Assembly (NCBI GenBank): GCA_017539565.1
Contig: JAFYCS010000062.1
Coordinates: forward strand, 1-57,828
DNA: 57,828 nucleotides
Direction of reading: 5' to 3'
Source: Lachnospiraceae bacterium
Lineage (GTDB): Bacteria; Bacillota; Clostridia; Lachnospirales; Lachnospiraceae
Part shown: positions 8,879 through 17,626 of the stretch, in pieces
Position numbering within the stretch: position 1 is the first letter of the stretch
Layout: every line of letters starts with the position of its first letter
Position numbers and translations under genes: made by a program
Notes under the pieces: generated by a model
Told to the model about the DNA's origin: nothing
The model's database searches: none
What the model saw: the letters and a program-made list of their open reading frames with translations, nothing else

Positions 8879-10102
8879 TCAAAGGATCTTTACTATACTG
8901 AGCGCGGGTTCTTTCCCCAGTTCAAGGAATGTACCGTCTGTCATCTCCAGCATGGGTTTTGACAGACGTTGTTTATTTATCCAGCGTACCGTTCCGATAC
9001 GCCCGTCATTTAACATCACCCTGTTATCGATATAAGTATTTACAACGTTTTCCAGGAATTTCATTATATAGGATATCTCGTATTTCTGCAGGCCTTCCTC
9101 TTCAAAGATGCTTATTACTTTAAAGGGGCACATGCCTTCACGGTATACCCTGTTTGCGGTCATCGCATCATAAACATCCGCTATTGCCACTATCTTTGCA
9201 AAGCCATCGATCTTATCCCTGGTAAGCTTCATGGGATAGCCGGTACCGTCACACTTTTCGTGATGTTCCAGGGCAGACAGTTTGATGTGATCGCTTATAT
9301 CCTGGTTCTTTAAGATGTTATAGCCTTCGATGGGATGGGATTTAATAGCATTAAATTCCTCATCGGTAAGCTTTCCCGGTTTTTTGATTATACTGTCGGG
9401 TATCTTGAGCTTTCCTATATCGTGCATCATGCCGCAGGCTGTGGCCAGCTTGACATTCTCCTCATCGAAGCCCAGCCACCTTGCAAAGACGTTGCAGATC
9501 ATGGCCACGTTCATACTGTGGGCATAGGTCAGGTCATCAAAGTCACGCATGTTGTGCAGCATATCGAATACCCCGAAGGTATTACCCTGGGCACTGATGA
9601 TACGCATGGTATCCCCTATCATGTTGTCCACGTTGATGGGAGTATTCTTCTCGACTATTTCATTGAGATTGCTGCGCAGGCCTTCCACGTTTTCCGAAAA
9701 TGACTGCTTGAAAGCCTGAAATTCCCGGCTGGCTTTTAACTTTTCGAAATGCGAAGGCTCTTCCTGCTGGGAAACAGTGATATCAGGCGTAAGCTGGTCC
9801 TGGATCAGCTGCTGGTCAAGCCCTGTGAGCGCGCTCATCAGCGACTCCGTGGCAAAAGTCATAACGGAACTGTCGATCTCAGGGATATCCCCTTTATCGG
9901 GCTCATCCTCGTTGATCTCTTCAACCTCTATACCAACGGGGTCCTCTATACGTATGTCACGGATCTCATAGGTTTCCAGCCTGGCTAAAGCCTTCTCCGT
10001 CAGCACATAGCCTTTGGGGAAGATCAGCTGGTTGCCTTTTGATATTACATCGCTGGCCACTACCATACCAGGCTGCAATACTTCTGTACGTACGTGTTTC
10101 AT
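8879..10102 (-). CDS. HD-GYP domain protein, putative cyclic-di-GMP phosphodiesterase
   Basis: A 407-aa cytosolic protein. The N-terminal 55 residues look like the short beta-rich module common ahead of HD-GYP domains (LQPGMVVASDVISKGNQLIFPKG). An acidic linker follows, then an HD-GYP domain with MHDIGKLKIPDSIIKKPGKLT and the diagnostic HHEKCDGTGYP. HD-GYP enzymes hydrolyse c-di-GMP, which controls the switch between motility and sessile life; the substrate here is inferred. GTG at 10108 is also in frame, but AGAGG sits correctly for the ATG at 10102. It is the last gene after the coiled-coil and M23 peptidase genes, 30 nt downstream of the latter. Confidence 0.9.
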   Translation of the reverse strand: MKHVRTEVLQPGMVVASDVISKGNQLIFPKGYVLTEKALARLETYEIRDIRIEDPVGIEVEEINEDEPDKGDIPEIDSSVMTFATESLMSALTGLDQQLIQDQLTPDITVSQQEEPSHFEKLKASREFQAFKQSFSENVEGLRSNLNEIVEKNTPINVDNMIGDTMRIISAQGNTFGVFDMLHNMRDFDDLTYAHSMNVAMICNVFARWLGFDEENVKLATACGMMHDIGKLKIPDSIIKKPGKLTDEEFNAIKSHPIEGYNILKNQDISDHIKLSALEHHEKCDGTGYPMKLTRDKIDGFAKIVAIADVYDAMTANRVYREGMCPFKVISIFEEEGLQKYEISYIMKFLENVVNTYIDNRVMLNDGRIGTVRWINKQRLSKPMLEMTDGTFLELGKEPALSIVKIL

Positions 10103-10132
10103 AAGCACCTCTAAAGTATGTCTGTTAAATGA

Positions 10133-11722
10133 TCAATAAAGATTAACGTAATCCATAGGGTTATAAGCCACACCGCCTATACGCATCTCAAAATGCAGGT
10201 GGGGACCTGTACTCTGGCCTGTGGAGCCGCTGGCCGCGATCACCTGGCCCTGGCTTACATACTGGCCTACGCTTACGTATATCTTACTCAGATGGGCGTA
10301 TCTTGTCTGACGCCCGTCCGGATGATTGATCGAAACCAGATTACCGTATCCGCCGTTCCAGCCTGCCCATACAACGGTACCGCCTGATGACGCCCATATA
10401 GGAGTACCCGTAGGTGTCGCTATATCAACACCTGCATGGGAGCTTGCCGCTCCGGTAAAAGGCGATCTTCTGCCGCCGAAGCCCGAGGATATGCGTCCGC
10501 CGGAAAGAGGCTTGATATACGTAGGCGGTATCATGGTACCCACCTCGACTACCTTTGCCACGGCTTCAACACCTACTTCCTCATAGAGGACTTCCCTCTC
10601 CAGCTCCTCATCGTTCTTTCTGGTTATCAGTGAAACTGTCTCGTGATAACCTGCCGAAGGCTGCTGGAGTGTTACCGATTTATTTGTGAACCATTCGTCG
10701 TTATATATGTACTCAACCGGCAGATCAAATACTTCATCATCCCTGGTGGTCTCGGTCCAGACTACGGAAAGCTCCGGCTCGGGCACGGTGATGAGCAGTT
10801 CCTGATCCACGTTTATAATGGAATTCTCATTCTCAAGGGTCTCGTTCAAGGCTATTATCTCATCCAGGGGAAGCCCCACTTCAAGCGCTATCTTGGAGAG
10901 GGTATCACCGGACTTGACCTTGTAGATCTGCTGCAGCTCCTGAAGATCAGTGAGTCTGCCTCTGGCCGCCTCATAATCCTCTATGCTGTCTGCGGGAAGA
11001 TACGCTTCCACCACTTCCACGCTTTCGGAGAAGCCCATTTCCTCTATACCGTAATCAAAGGAATCAAAACCTGTTTCCTCTTCTTCGATGACCCAGTTTT
11101 CCTCATCATCGGTGATCGCCGCACCGCCGCCCAGTTCAAGGACAGGTGCCTCTTCTTCCTCTTCCTGCACACGGCCCACCCTGGGGATGAGCACGTTAAG
11201 CTCACGTGAATGATCTGCAACCAGCTCCACCTTAAATTCTCCCGAAGGATCATATTCGGAGATGGTCTCCTGCAAAAGCTTGGTGGCTTCTTCCGCGCCG
11301 GCCACGTTTACCATGGTCTCTCCCACCTTTATGGAATATGCCTTGGCATAGCTTGTGGAAAGCTCTGAAGATATGGCATTCTTGATGTGCTGCTTAACAT
11401 CTTCTTCCCTGTCTATCTCGCCGCGGATAAGCTCTTCGCCGGAGGTGGTAAGCTCGGGCAGCTGCATGAAGCCCATGCCTTCCCTTGATATCTCCAGTTC
11501 CTTTCTGGCTTCACGGTAGAGCTCCTCCGCCTTCGCGGGATCATCCACCGTACCCATGGCCACACCGTCTATAAATACCGTAAAACGGTTAAAGCCTTCC
11601 GGAGTCCACCAGTGTACATCCGGCATAAACAAAAGGAAGAGGCCACATATGAATATGGCCGTCCTCAAACGTGTTACACTGCGTATCTTATGAAGTCTTG
11701 TAGTAGTACCTTTGGAGCGCAT
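10133..11722 (-). CDS. Membrane-anchored LysM/G5/M23 peptidoglycan endopeptidase
   Basis: A 529-aa cell-wall enzyme. Residues 20-35 form one transmembrane or signal-anchor helix (TAIFICGLFLLFMP). A LysM domain begins at YKVKSGDTLSKIALEVGLP and should bind glycan. It is followed by a G5-like domain (NKSVTLQQPSAGYHETVSLITRKN). The C-terminal M23 (lysostaphin-type) domain has SSHAGVDIATPTG with the first zinc His and Asp, and TGPHLHFEMR with the catalytic and zinc His pair. It should cut peptide cross-links outside the membrane. There is a 6-nt gap to the upstream coiled-coil gene and no strong ribosome site, so translation is probably coupled. An M23/LysM protein paired with a coiled-coil membrane protein suggests cell-wall remodelling, perhaps at division; that role is inferred. 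Confidence 0.9.
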   Translation of the reverse strand: MRSKGTTTRLHKIRSVTRLRTAIFICGLFLLFMPDVHWWTPEGFNRFTVFIDGVAMGTVDDPAKAEELYREARKELEISREGMGFMQLPELTTSGEELIRGEIDREEDVKQHIKNAISSELSTSYAKAYSIKVGETMVNVAGAEEATKLLQETISEYDPSGEFKVELVADHSRELNVLIPRVGRVQEEEEEAPVLELGGGAAITDDEENWVIEEEETGFDSFDYGIEEMGFSESVEVVEAYLPADSIEDYEAARGRLTDLQELQQIYKVKSGDTLSKIALEVGLPLDEIIALNETLENENSIINVDQELLITVPEPELSVVWTETTRDDEVFDLPVEYIYNDEWFTNKSVTLQQPSAGYHETVSLITRKNDEELEREVLYEEVGVEAVAKVVEVGTMIPPTYIKPLSGGRISSGFGGRRSPFTGAASSHAGVDIATPTGTPIWASSGGTVVWAGWNGGYGNLVSINHPDGRQTRYAHLSKIYVSVGQYVSQGQVIAASGSTGQSTGPHLHFEMRIGGVAYNPMDYVNLY

Positions 11723-11728
11723 AAAAGA

Positions 11729-13531
11729 TCAATGAGCCCCCAGGAAACCGAAGATATAGAGTATCATGGTTGCAAGGTTTATGAGCGTGAATACCATGTT
11801 GATCACGACCAGAGCCTTAACTTTGCTTACTCTCTTCTCAACAGAAAGATTTGCGCTCTCGACGCTCTCCTTCTGCTTGTCATTCTTTTCGTTTATAACA
11901 GCCTGAACGTTACGGTATACCTTAACGCTCTCCTTGTGCATGAAATCCTCGGTAGCCTTGAAACGCTCCTCTAACTGTCTGCGCTCCTCCTCTGCCTTAG
12001 CTGCTGCTTCTTCTTCCTTCTGGGCAGCCTTCTCCTCATCTTCGCCCTTCTTTAAGATGTTTGCGTTCATGCGCTGCAGGAATTCAACGATCTCCTTGTT
12101 GTCCTGCTTAAGGCCGTATATGCTGCTGTCAATAGTGGACTTGATGGTGTTCTTGTTCTCGTCCGTTGCAGCCTTCAGGTTCTTGATATTGCTGCTTACT
12201 TCCGCATGATTTGAAAGCAGATCGTTCAGTGCCTTTACCAGATCTTCCTCATGGGTATTTGATTTGGTGGCATTGCCTGCCTTTATTTCTTCAACTTCGG
12301 ACTTTGTAGACTGCAGTACGGTGAAGATATCCTCAAGGGCGCTCCTGTTTTCGCCTGTAGCGGTCTTGAGCTCGCTGATGCTGTTCCTTGTTTCCTCACC
12401 TGCACCGGTAACCGCTTTGATGATGGCTTCCTGTGATCCCCTGCTGTCAGAAGCGATCCTGCTGATAGCCTCCTTTAATTCAGCGTTCTTATCGGTATTG
12501 TCCTCTTCCTTAAGTGCGCTGACTGCGGTCTTTAACTCTGTAATGGAATCCTGCGTCTTCGCATTGTTCTCTGCCATTGCGGAGAGGGTTTCCTGTATGA
12601 TCCCGTTTATCCTGGCCTGCTGCTTAAGCTCTTCGACGGAGGCACTGATCTTATCCAGCGCTTCGATGGAAGTATTGACCTTCTCCAGTGTTTCGCTGCC
12701 TGAGTTATCCTCCTCAACAGGCATGCTGCGGATAGCTTCCATCTGCCCGGAGATACCGTCAAGGGTCTCCTTCTGCATCTTTTCCAGCTGCTCACTGATG
12801 CCTGATAAGGTGCTGTCCTGCATCTCTTTGAGCCTGTCGCTGATGCGCTGCAGTTCATCCGCCATCTCCTGTGAAAGGCCGCTGTCGCTGTCCTTTTTGC
12901 AGAAATCGTTAACAAGGCCTGCCAGATAATTGATGGTAGCCTCGCTGCTGTTGGCGGTCTGGGTCAGGTTGAAGAGCCTGTCCTGCATATCGCTTCGCAT
13001 ATCACCCAGTTCTACGGTGATATCTTCAACATCGTTCTTTAAAGATTCTATACCGGTCTTTATGGAATCTACACCGCTGCGCATATCGTCTGCGGAGCTC
13101 TGTACTGCCACAACGGAATTCTTAACGTCTTCCGTAGACTGACGGAGCTGGTCTGCAGGCTGCTGCAATGCGTTCTCAAGAGTCTGGGTAAGTGAACGGA
13201 CAACGGTCTCGTCAAGATTGCTGACCGCTTCGCTCATGGCACGGTTAACGGCATCGGTCATCTCCCTGGATACCACTTCCGTATTGGCTCCGCCCTCTGC
13301 CTCGATCTGTAATGTCCTTACTTTCTCTATGCTCTCATCTACCAGAGCATACATTTTCTGGGTAAGCTCCGTATTCTTATAATTCAGCTTACGCATCTCC
13401 TGAAGTACGGCTTCATAAGCTTCTACCTGCTCCTGAAGATTCTGCATCTGGGCACTTTCTGCCTGAGAATTTGCACGTATCATATCCTGCGCATTATACT
13501 TTTCCGCAAGCTTATCCATAAAATTATCCAT
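11729..13531 (-). CDS. Long coiled-coil protein with C-terminal membrane anchor, function unknown
   Basis: A 600-aa protein almost wholly heptad-like and rich in Glu, Ala, Ser and Lys, with no enzyme motif that I can see. A single hydrophobic helix ends it (ALVVINMVFTLINLATMILYIFGFL), so it is tail-anchored with the coil most likely in the cytosol. The middle resembles the helical signalling rods of chemoreceptors or septum-associated coils only in composition. The ATG at 13531 is 6 nt from GGAGG; an ATG at 13534 is only 3 nt away. It has its own promoter (13587-13615) and is first in an operon with the M23 peptidase and the HD-GYP protein. A structural or localisation role is a guess. Confidence 0.75.
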   Translation of the reverse strand: MDNFMDKLAEKYNAQDMIRANSQAESAQMQNLQEQVEAYEAVLQEMRKLNYKNTELTQKMYALVDESIEKVRTLQIEAEGGANTEVVSREMTDAVNRAMSEAVSNLDETVVRSLTQTLENALQQPADQLRQSTEDVKNSVVAVQSSADDMRSGVDSIKTGIESLKNDVEDITVELGDMRSDMQDRLFNLTQTANSSEATINYLAGLVNDFCKKDSDSGLSQEMADELQRISDRLKEMQDSTLSGISEQLEKMQKETLDGISGQMEAIRSMPVEEDNSGSETLEKVNTSIEALDKISASVEELKQQARINGIIQETLSAMAENNAKTQDSITELKTAVSALKEEDNTDKNAELKEAISRIASDSRGSQEAIIKAVTGAGEETRNSISELKTATGENRSALEDIFTVLQSTKSEVEEIKAGNATKSNTHEEDLVKALNDLLSNHAEVSSNIKNLKAATDENKNTIKSTIDSSIYGLKQDNKEIVEFLQRMNANILKKGEDEEKAAQKEEEAAAKAEEERRQLEERFKATEDFMHKESVKVYRNVQAVINEKNDKQKESVESANLSVEKRVSKVKALVVINMVFTLINLATMILYIFGFLGAH

Positions 13532-13586
13532 CATATACCTCCAACCCGGACGGAAACCCGCCCATTAAGCCTATAGTATCTGAATT

Positions 13587-13615
13587 ATTTTATCAAAAGA
13601 GCGGTTTTTTTACAA
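13587..13615 (-). promoter_or_regulatory. Promoter of the coiled-coil/M23/HD-GYP operon
   Basis: Minus-strand TTGTAA (13610-13615), 17-bp spacer, TAAAAT (13587-13592), about 55 nt before the start codon. Confidence 0.6.
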
Positions 13616-13706
13616 CTAAAAAATACCCCGTTTTGAGATAAAAAAAGCCATCGTTTTGACATAAACAAATAAAATTTTAACATGAAATTAACCCCCTATT
13701 CATATT

Positions 13707-13859
13707 CTATTCATAATTGGACTGTAGAATCGGACTCAAGAGATGAGGAAAAATGAGAAAAAGTTGATTGTTTGTTTGTTTGATTTGTTGGTTTGATTGT
13801 TTGATTTGTTTGTTGGTTTGATTGTAAGGTTCACCAGTGTTTGAAAATGTTTTTTTCAT
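13707..13859 (-). CDS. Possible 50-aa Asn/Gln-rich small protein
   Basis: Open frame starting MKKTFSNTGEPYNQ, with an Asn/Gln/Lys-rich middle that is the translation of the TTTG-rich repeat, ending LLSPILQSNYE. A strong AAAGGAGGT (plus 13885-13893) lies 25 nt upstream, too far unless the intervening hairpin (13865-13884) folds; on this strand that hairpin has one C-A mismatch. Low-complexity content makes this weak. The region may equally be untranslated. Confidence 0.2.
   Translation of the reverse strand: MKKTFSNTGEPYNQTNKQIKQSNQQIKQTNNQLFLIFPHLLSPILQSNYE
13764..13824. repeat. TTTG-rich short tandem repeat
   Basis: Built from TTTGATTTG, TTGG and TTTGATTG blocks; a segment of about 21-25 bp recurs twice, differing by one TTTG unit. 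Such slippage-prone repeats can change length by replication errors. It lies in the 510-bp gap between the alarmone synthetase gene and the coiled-coil gene. Confidence 0.8.
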
Positions 13860-13910
13860 AGTTCGTGTCCGGAAGACCGGGCACACCTCCTTTCTAGTTT
13901 TGCAATATAC

Positions 13911-13959
13911 GAAAAAGCCACGGTAGCGCAACCTCCTCAATGCGGCCCGTGGCTTTTTC
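13911..13959 (-). terminator. Strong terminator after the suf/alarmone synthetase operon (bidirectional)
   Basis: GAAAAAGCCACGG pairs with CCGTGGCTTTTTC (13 bp). The 23-nt loop has an inner CGCA/TGCG stem. The arms give T-runs on both strands. It is about 80 nt after the stop at 14042. In the minus-strand RNA the innermost loop reads TTGAGGAGGT, a ribosome-site-like sequence. Confidence 0.8.
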
Positions 13960-14041
13960 GTTATAGTCACAAGGAGGTACCTAATGCCGCATAAAAAGTG
14001 GGAAGATCACCTTGTGACCCTTGTTAATTCAGCCAATATGT

Positions 14042-14683
14042 CTATTCTTCATCCAGTAATTTCTGTATTTCTTCGTTCAGTGCCAGCATCTCCTGGTCCA
14101 GATCGGATACCATCGATGCACACTGTATCAGTGCTTTCTGTATATGCTCCGGTGCATCTCCCTCGTACTTGTAGTAGATCTTGTGCTCCAGGCTGGCCCA
14201 GAAATCCATGGCAACGGTACGGATCTGTATCTCAACCTTGACTTCTACCACGCGGTTCGATAAGAACACCGGTACCTGCACCAGCATATGATAGGATTTG
14301 TATCCGCTGGGCTTGGGGCTCTTGAAATAATCCTTGACTGCAAGTACCGTAAGGTCGTCCTGCTCTGCTATCATCTCGGCGATACGGTAGATATCCGAGG
14401 TAAAGGAGCAGATGACACGCACGCCTGCTATATCATTAACATATTCCACCATGTTCTCGATGGTGGACTCCAGTCCGCGGTTCTTAAGCTTCTTTACGAT
14501 ACTCTCCGAGCTCTTTAAACGTAATTTGATATGCTCTATGGGATTGTATTTATGAACATGCTGAAACTCGTCGTTTAATATCTCAAGTTTGGTCCCTATC
14601 TCTTTAAGAGCGGAATTATATACTAATGTGACCTCTTTCCAGCGGTCGACTTCTTCAGCATCAGGTGACGGTTTGTATTCCAT
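14042..14683 (-). CDS. Small alarmone synthetase (RelQ/SasB-like GTP pyrophosphokinase)
   Basis: A 213-aa RelA/SpoT synthetase-domain protein without HD hydrolase, TGS or ACT domains, matching the single-domain RelQ/YjbM class in size. It should make (p)ppGpp from ATP and GTP/GDP in the cytosol. Visible motifs are DIAGVRVICSF, YFKSPKPSGYKSYHMLV (substrate loop) and VEVKVEIQIRTVAMDFWASLEHKIYYKY (catalytic Glu and synthetase motif). An acidic C-terminal helix follows, as in tetrameric SAS enzymes. The ATG at 14683 follows AGGAGG/GAGG. It lies 26 nt after sufU with no terminator between, so it is probably the last gene of the suf operon, linking alarmone output to Fe-S assembly. Confidence 0.9.
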   Translation of the reverse strand: MEYKPSPDAEEVDRWKEVTLVYNSALKEIGTKLEILNDEFQHVHKYNPIEHIKLRLKSSESIVKKLKNRGLESTIENMVEYVNDIAGVRVICSFTSDIYRIAEMIAEQDDLTVLAVKDYFKSPKPSGYKSYHMLVQVPVFLSNRVVEVKVEIQIRTVAMDFWASLEHKIYYKYEGDAPEHIQKALIQCASMVSDLDQEMLALNEEIQKLLDEE

Positions 14684-14709
14684 GCCGGCCTCTTCCTCCT
14701 GTTATCGTT

Positions 14710-15177
14710 TCATTCAAGATCATTCTCAGTACTTACTTTATCTGCCTCGCCATTCAGCATCTTCTGCATGGTCTTCCAGCCAAGCGTAGCGCACTTGACC
14801 CTGGCGGGCATGTGGGCTATGCTCTCGAGAGCAGCTGCTTCATCCAGCGCTTCTATCTGTTCGGGCGTAGCGGTGCTGCGCACCATGGACATAAAGCCCT
14901 CAGCCAGCTTAAGCGCCTCTTCCTTATCCTTGCCTATTATCAGATCGAGCATCATATCGGCAGATGCCTGGGAAATGGCACAGCCGGAACCGTTAAACAG
15001 TCCCTCCGTTACCACACCGTTCTCATCCAGCTTAAGCTGCAGATATATATCGTCGCCGCAGCTGGGGTTGACACCTTCCAGTATCAGATCGGGCTTCTCC
15101 ATCTCTCCCCTATGCGCGGGATAGAGATTATGCTCGTTCACTATCTCCCTGTACAGATCTTTAATCTCCAAAACCAA
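14710..15177 (-). CDS. sufU: Fe-S cluster assembly protein SufU
   Basis: A 155-aa IscU-fold protein. In Gram-positive SUF systems SufU is the zinc-dependent sulfur acceptor that takes persulfide from SufS. Ligand motifs are NPSCGDD, GSGCAISQASADM and VKCATLGW, giving the three Cys and one Asp of the site. The start is TTG at 15177, with AAGGAAG just upstream; a second TTG lies 6 nt in. It overlaps the sufS 3' end by 17 bp, consistent with coupled translation in the sufCBDSU order. Confidence 0.93.
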   Translation of the reverse strand: MVLEIKDLYREIVNEHNLYPAHRGEMEKPDLILEGVNPSCGDDIYLQLKLDENGVVTEGLFNGSGCAISQASADMMLDLIIGKDKEEALKLAEGFMSMVRSTATPEQIEALDEAAALESIAHMPARVKCATLGWKTMQKMLNGEADKVSTENDLE

Positions 15178-16402
15178 GCCACTTCCTTACTTTTGATATG
15201 GCAGCCACGAAACGCTCTGCCTCCTCCTGCGTATTGTAGAATGCCACGCTGGCCCTGGCCGTAGCCCTGAACTCCATCGCGCATTTTTCCTGCAGGTATT
15301 CCATAAGGGGCTGTGCGCAGTGATGCCCTGCCCTTATGGCGATATTCTCTTCATCCAGGACGGATGATATATCATGGGGATGGCAGCCGTCAATATTAAA
15401 GGTGACTATGCCGTGATGAAGGGCGGGATCCTCCGGGCCGTAAATATGCACGTGAGGTATATCCTTCATGCCTTCCATGATGATCTTTACTATCTCGTTT
15501 TCCTGAGCTTCCATGGCTTCGTAACCTATGTTATCAACGTAATCCATGGCAGCCGCCAGTCCTGCCGCATCTGCCGCATTTACGGTACCGGCCTCGAATT
15601 TGTGGGGCAGTTCCGCATAGGTCGCGCTGTCCCTGTGCACATATTCTATCATCTCGCCGCCGCGCATGAATGGCTGCATATTTTCCAGCAGCTTACGCTT
15701 TCCGTACAGACCGCCTATACCCATGGGGCCCGGCAGCTTGTGTCCGGAGAAAGCATAGAAATCACAGTCCATATCCTGCACATCAGTCTTTACATGGGGC
15801 AGGCCCTGGGCTCCGTCCACCAGTATCACGGCACCGTGCTCATGGGCGATCTTTGCAGCTTCCTTAACGGGATTGGCTACGCCCATTACATTGGACACCT
15901 GTCCCAGCGCCAGTATCGCACACTTATCGGTGACGGCTTCCCTTATCATATCCACGGTAATTGTACCGTCTGTTTCCGGCTCGATATACTTAAGTACCGC
16001 ACCCTTTGCCCGGGCTATCATCTGCCAGGGGAGTATGTTCGAATGGTGCTCCATTACGCTGATGACGATCTCGTCACCGGCGTTCACTTCTTCCATACCG
16101 TAGCTGTATGCCACCAGGTTGATGGCCTCGGTGGTGTTACGGACGAATATCATCTCCGCATCGTCAGCCGCATTTATAAAACGCGCCGCCCTGCTCCTGG
16201 CATTCTCATACGCATCGGTAGCGCCCACGCTCCATGCATAAAGACCGCGCAGCGGATTGGCATTGGTCGTTTTATAAAAATCCTCAATAGCCTTAAGGAC
16301 CTGCACGGGTCTCTGGGCAGTGGCTGCGTTGTCGAAGTAGACTACGTTACTGTTTGCCAGTATGGGGAAATCGTTTCTTATCTCTTTAATATTCATGATC
16401 AC
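15161..16402 (-). CDS. sufS: Cysteine desulfurase SufS
   Basis: PLP enzyme converting cysteine to alanine with release of persulfide sulfur for Fe-S clusters. A 413-aa group II desulfurase. FDNAATAQRP opens the PLP fold, DFYAFSGHKLPGPMGIGGLYG holds the PLP lysine, and IRAGHHCAQPLM carries the catalytic Cys. GTG at 16402 sits 5 nt after AAGGA; an ATG 6 nt further in is the alternative. It is fourth in the suf operon and overlaps sufU. Confidence 0.95.
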   Translation of the reverse strand: MIMNIKEIRNDFPILANSNVVYFDNAATAQRPVQVLKAIEDFYKTTNANPLRGLYAWSVGATDAYENARSRAARFINAADDAEMIFVRNTTEAINLVAYSYGMEEVNAGDEIVISVMEHHSNILPWQMIARAKGAVLKYIEPETDGTITVDMIREAVTDKCAILALGQVSNVMGVANPVKEAAKIAHEHGAVILVDGAQGLPHVKTDVQDMDCDFYAFSGHKLPGPMGIGGLYGKRKLLENMQPFMRGGEMIEYVHRDSATYAELPHKFEAGTVNAADAAGLAAAMDYVDNIGYEAMEAQENEIVKIIMEGMKDIPHVHIYGPEDPALHHGIVTFNIDGCHPHDISSVLDEENIAIRAGHHCAQPLMEYLQEKCAMEFRATARASVAFYNTQEEAERFVAAISKVRKWLGFGD

Positions 16403-16462
16403 TCTTTTCCTTTATATGGGTCATGCGGGCCCCTCCTGATGCCAGAAAGCGGGCCTGTGTCT

Positions 16463-17626
16463 TTAACAAGGACTCGGGCAGTTTTCACGGTCGCAATACA
16501 ATCTGTCCAGATAGCGTTCCACATTCTTTTTGAGCTCATCATCGGGTATCTGTGATGCCAGCTGCATTATACGTGAGCGCACCATCAGCTCCTGAGCCTT
16601 TATCTCATCGATGCCCCTGCTCTGCATATAGAAGAGCATATCCTGTGAGAGCCTGCCTACCGATACAGCATGGCGTCCGCTCACATCCTCTTCCTCGCCC
16701 AGTATCATGGGATTTGCCTTATTGACTGCATCTTCTCCCAGTACCAGCAGGTCTTCTTCTTCATCGCCGTCGGCTCCGGTACAGTACTGCCTGAAATCCA
16801 GGGTCTCCCTGGATACCTTTACCGCATTGTCCATGAGCACGCCGTTAAAGCGCATAACACCGACAGTCTTCTTTCCCCTGAAGGTATCAACAAAGTTATG
16901 ATCAAGGAAGCTGTCCTTAAGGCCTATATATCCAAGACCGGCCCAGAGCCTGCTCTCATAGCCCCACTGGTCAAAGCATGCGCCCAGATAGGTCTTTGCG
17001 CTGCCCAGCTGCAGGCTTATATACTTAAGCTCTGCGCGGTCCATAAGCCTTGCTCCCGCATCCTCAAAATACTGAAAGCCCTTAGGCAGCATCTGCAGTC
17101 TGACTAATGTCAGCTTTGCGCCTTCTTCAAGGAAAAGCTTAAGGGAATGTCCGACGTATCCGCTGCCTGCCTCACCGCCGATGTTCAGTATCAGGGTGAT
17201 CTCACAGCCCTTACGGACATGTATTATCATATTCTCGAGTACGGCATCGCCGTCACTGTAGGTATAATCAAAACGCAGCGGCGGCTCTATGGTCTTTGAC
17301 ACTTCGTACAGGATCGCGGGCACCTTTTTATCCGCAAGCAGTTTATCAACCTCTGCACCCATACCTGTAGGGAGCGCCTGCTCCTCCGGCATGGGGTACT
17401 TCCCTGCCACGACAGCCTCTTTCACATATTCTATGCCGTTATCAGCAAGCCACTTTGCGTATGCGGCATCGTCCAGCGCTCCCTTAAAGGATACGCCTTC
17501 GGGAAGATTGTTCTCCCTGGGGCCGTCCTCTGCTTTAAGCGCCGCATCCACGCCCATCTTTGCATAATTCAGTTCCAGTTTATTCCAGGTGAGCACCGAA
17601 AGTGGGTTCACTCTAATCTCGCTCAT
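16463..17626 (-). CDS. sufD: Fe-S cluster assembly protein SufD
   Basis: A 387-aa right-handed beta-helix SUF core protein, paralogous to SufB. It forms the SufBCD scaffold with the ATPase SufC, on which clusters are built. The C-terminal region ASAGRHAVSVGRLSQDMLFYMQSRGI-like segment (about residues 320-350) and the final LDRLYCDRENC tail match the family. Its ATG overlaps the sufB stop by one base (TGATG). Confidence 0.9.
   Translation of the reverse strand: MSEIRVNPLSVLTWNKLELNYAKMGVDAALKAEDGPRENNLPEGVSFKGALDDAAYAKWLADNGIEYVKEAVVAGKYPMPEEQALPTGMGAEVDKLLADKKVPAILYEVSKTIEPPLRFDYTYSDGDAVLENMIIHVRKGCEITLILNIGGEAGSGYVGHSLKLFLEEGAKLTLVRLQMLPKGFQYFEDAGARLMDRAELKYISLQLGSAKTYLGACFDQWGYESRLWAGLGYIGLKDSFLDHNFVDTFRGKKTVGVMRFNGVLMDNAVKVSRETLDFRQYCTGADGDEEEDLLVLGEDAVNKANPMILGEEEDVSGRHAVSVGRLSQDMLFYMQSRGIDEIKAQELMVRSRIMQLASQIPDDELKKNVERYLDRLYCDRENCPSPC

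Larger units (their letters stand above)
13532..14041. other. 510-bp intergenic region: promoter, TTTG repeat, two hairpins
   Basis: Apart from the coiled-coil promoter (13587-13615) and TTTG repeat (13764-13824), it holds a GUGUCCGG-AAGA-CCGGGCAC hairpin (13865-13884, best on plus-strand RNA). It also has the 13-bp-stem terminator at 13911-13959, and an inverted repeat GTCACAAGG/CCTTGTGAC (13966-13974/14010-14018) around AAGGAGGT plus ATG at 13984. No conserved gene is recognised. Confidence 0.7.

Noticed and set aside
8875-8890. Terminator between murA and the HD-GYP gene
   Set aside because: AAGATC-AAAG-GATCTT is only 6 AT-rich pairs with no T-run. Too weak to call.
13984-14241. Plus-strand gene starting at 13984 after AAGGAGGT
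   Set aside because: Beyond the first 20 codons it runs antisense through the alarmone synthetase gene and matches nothing recognisable. The ribosome-like site belongs to an inverted repeat.
15374-16555. 393-codon plus-strand open frame
   Set aside because: It is antisense to sufS, has no ribosome site and no recognisable domain.
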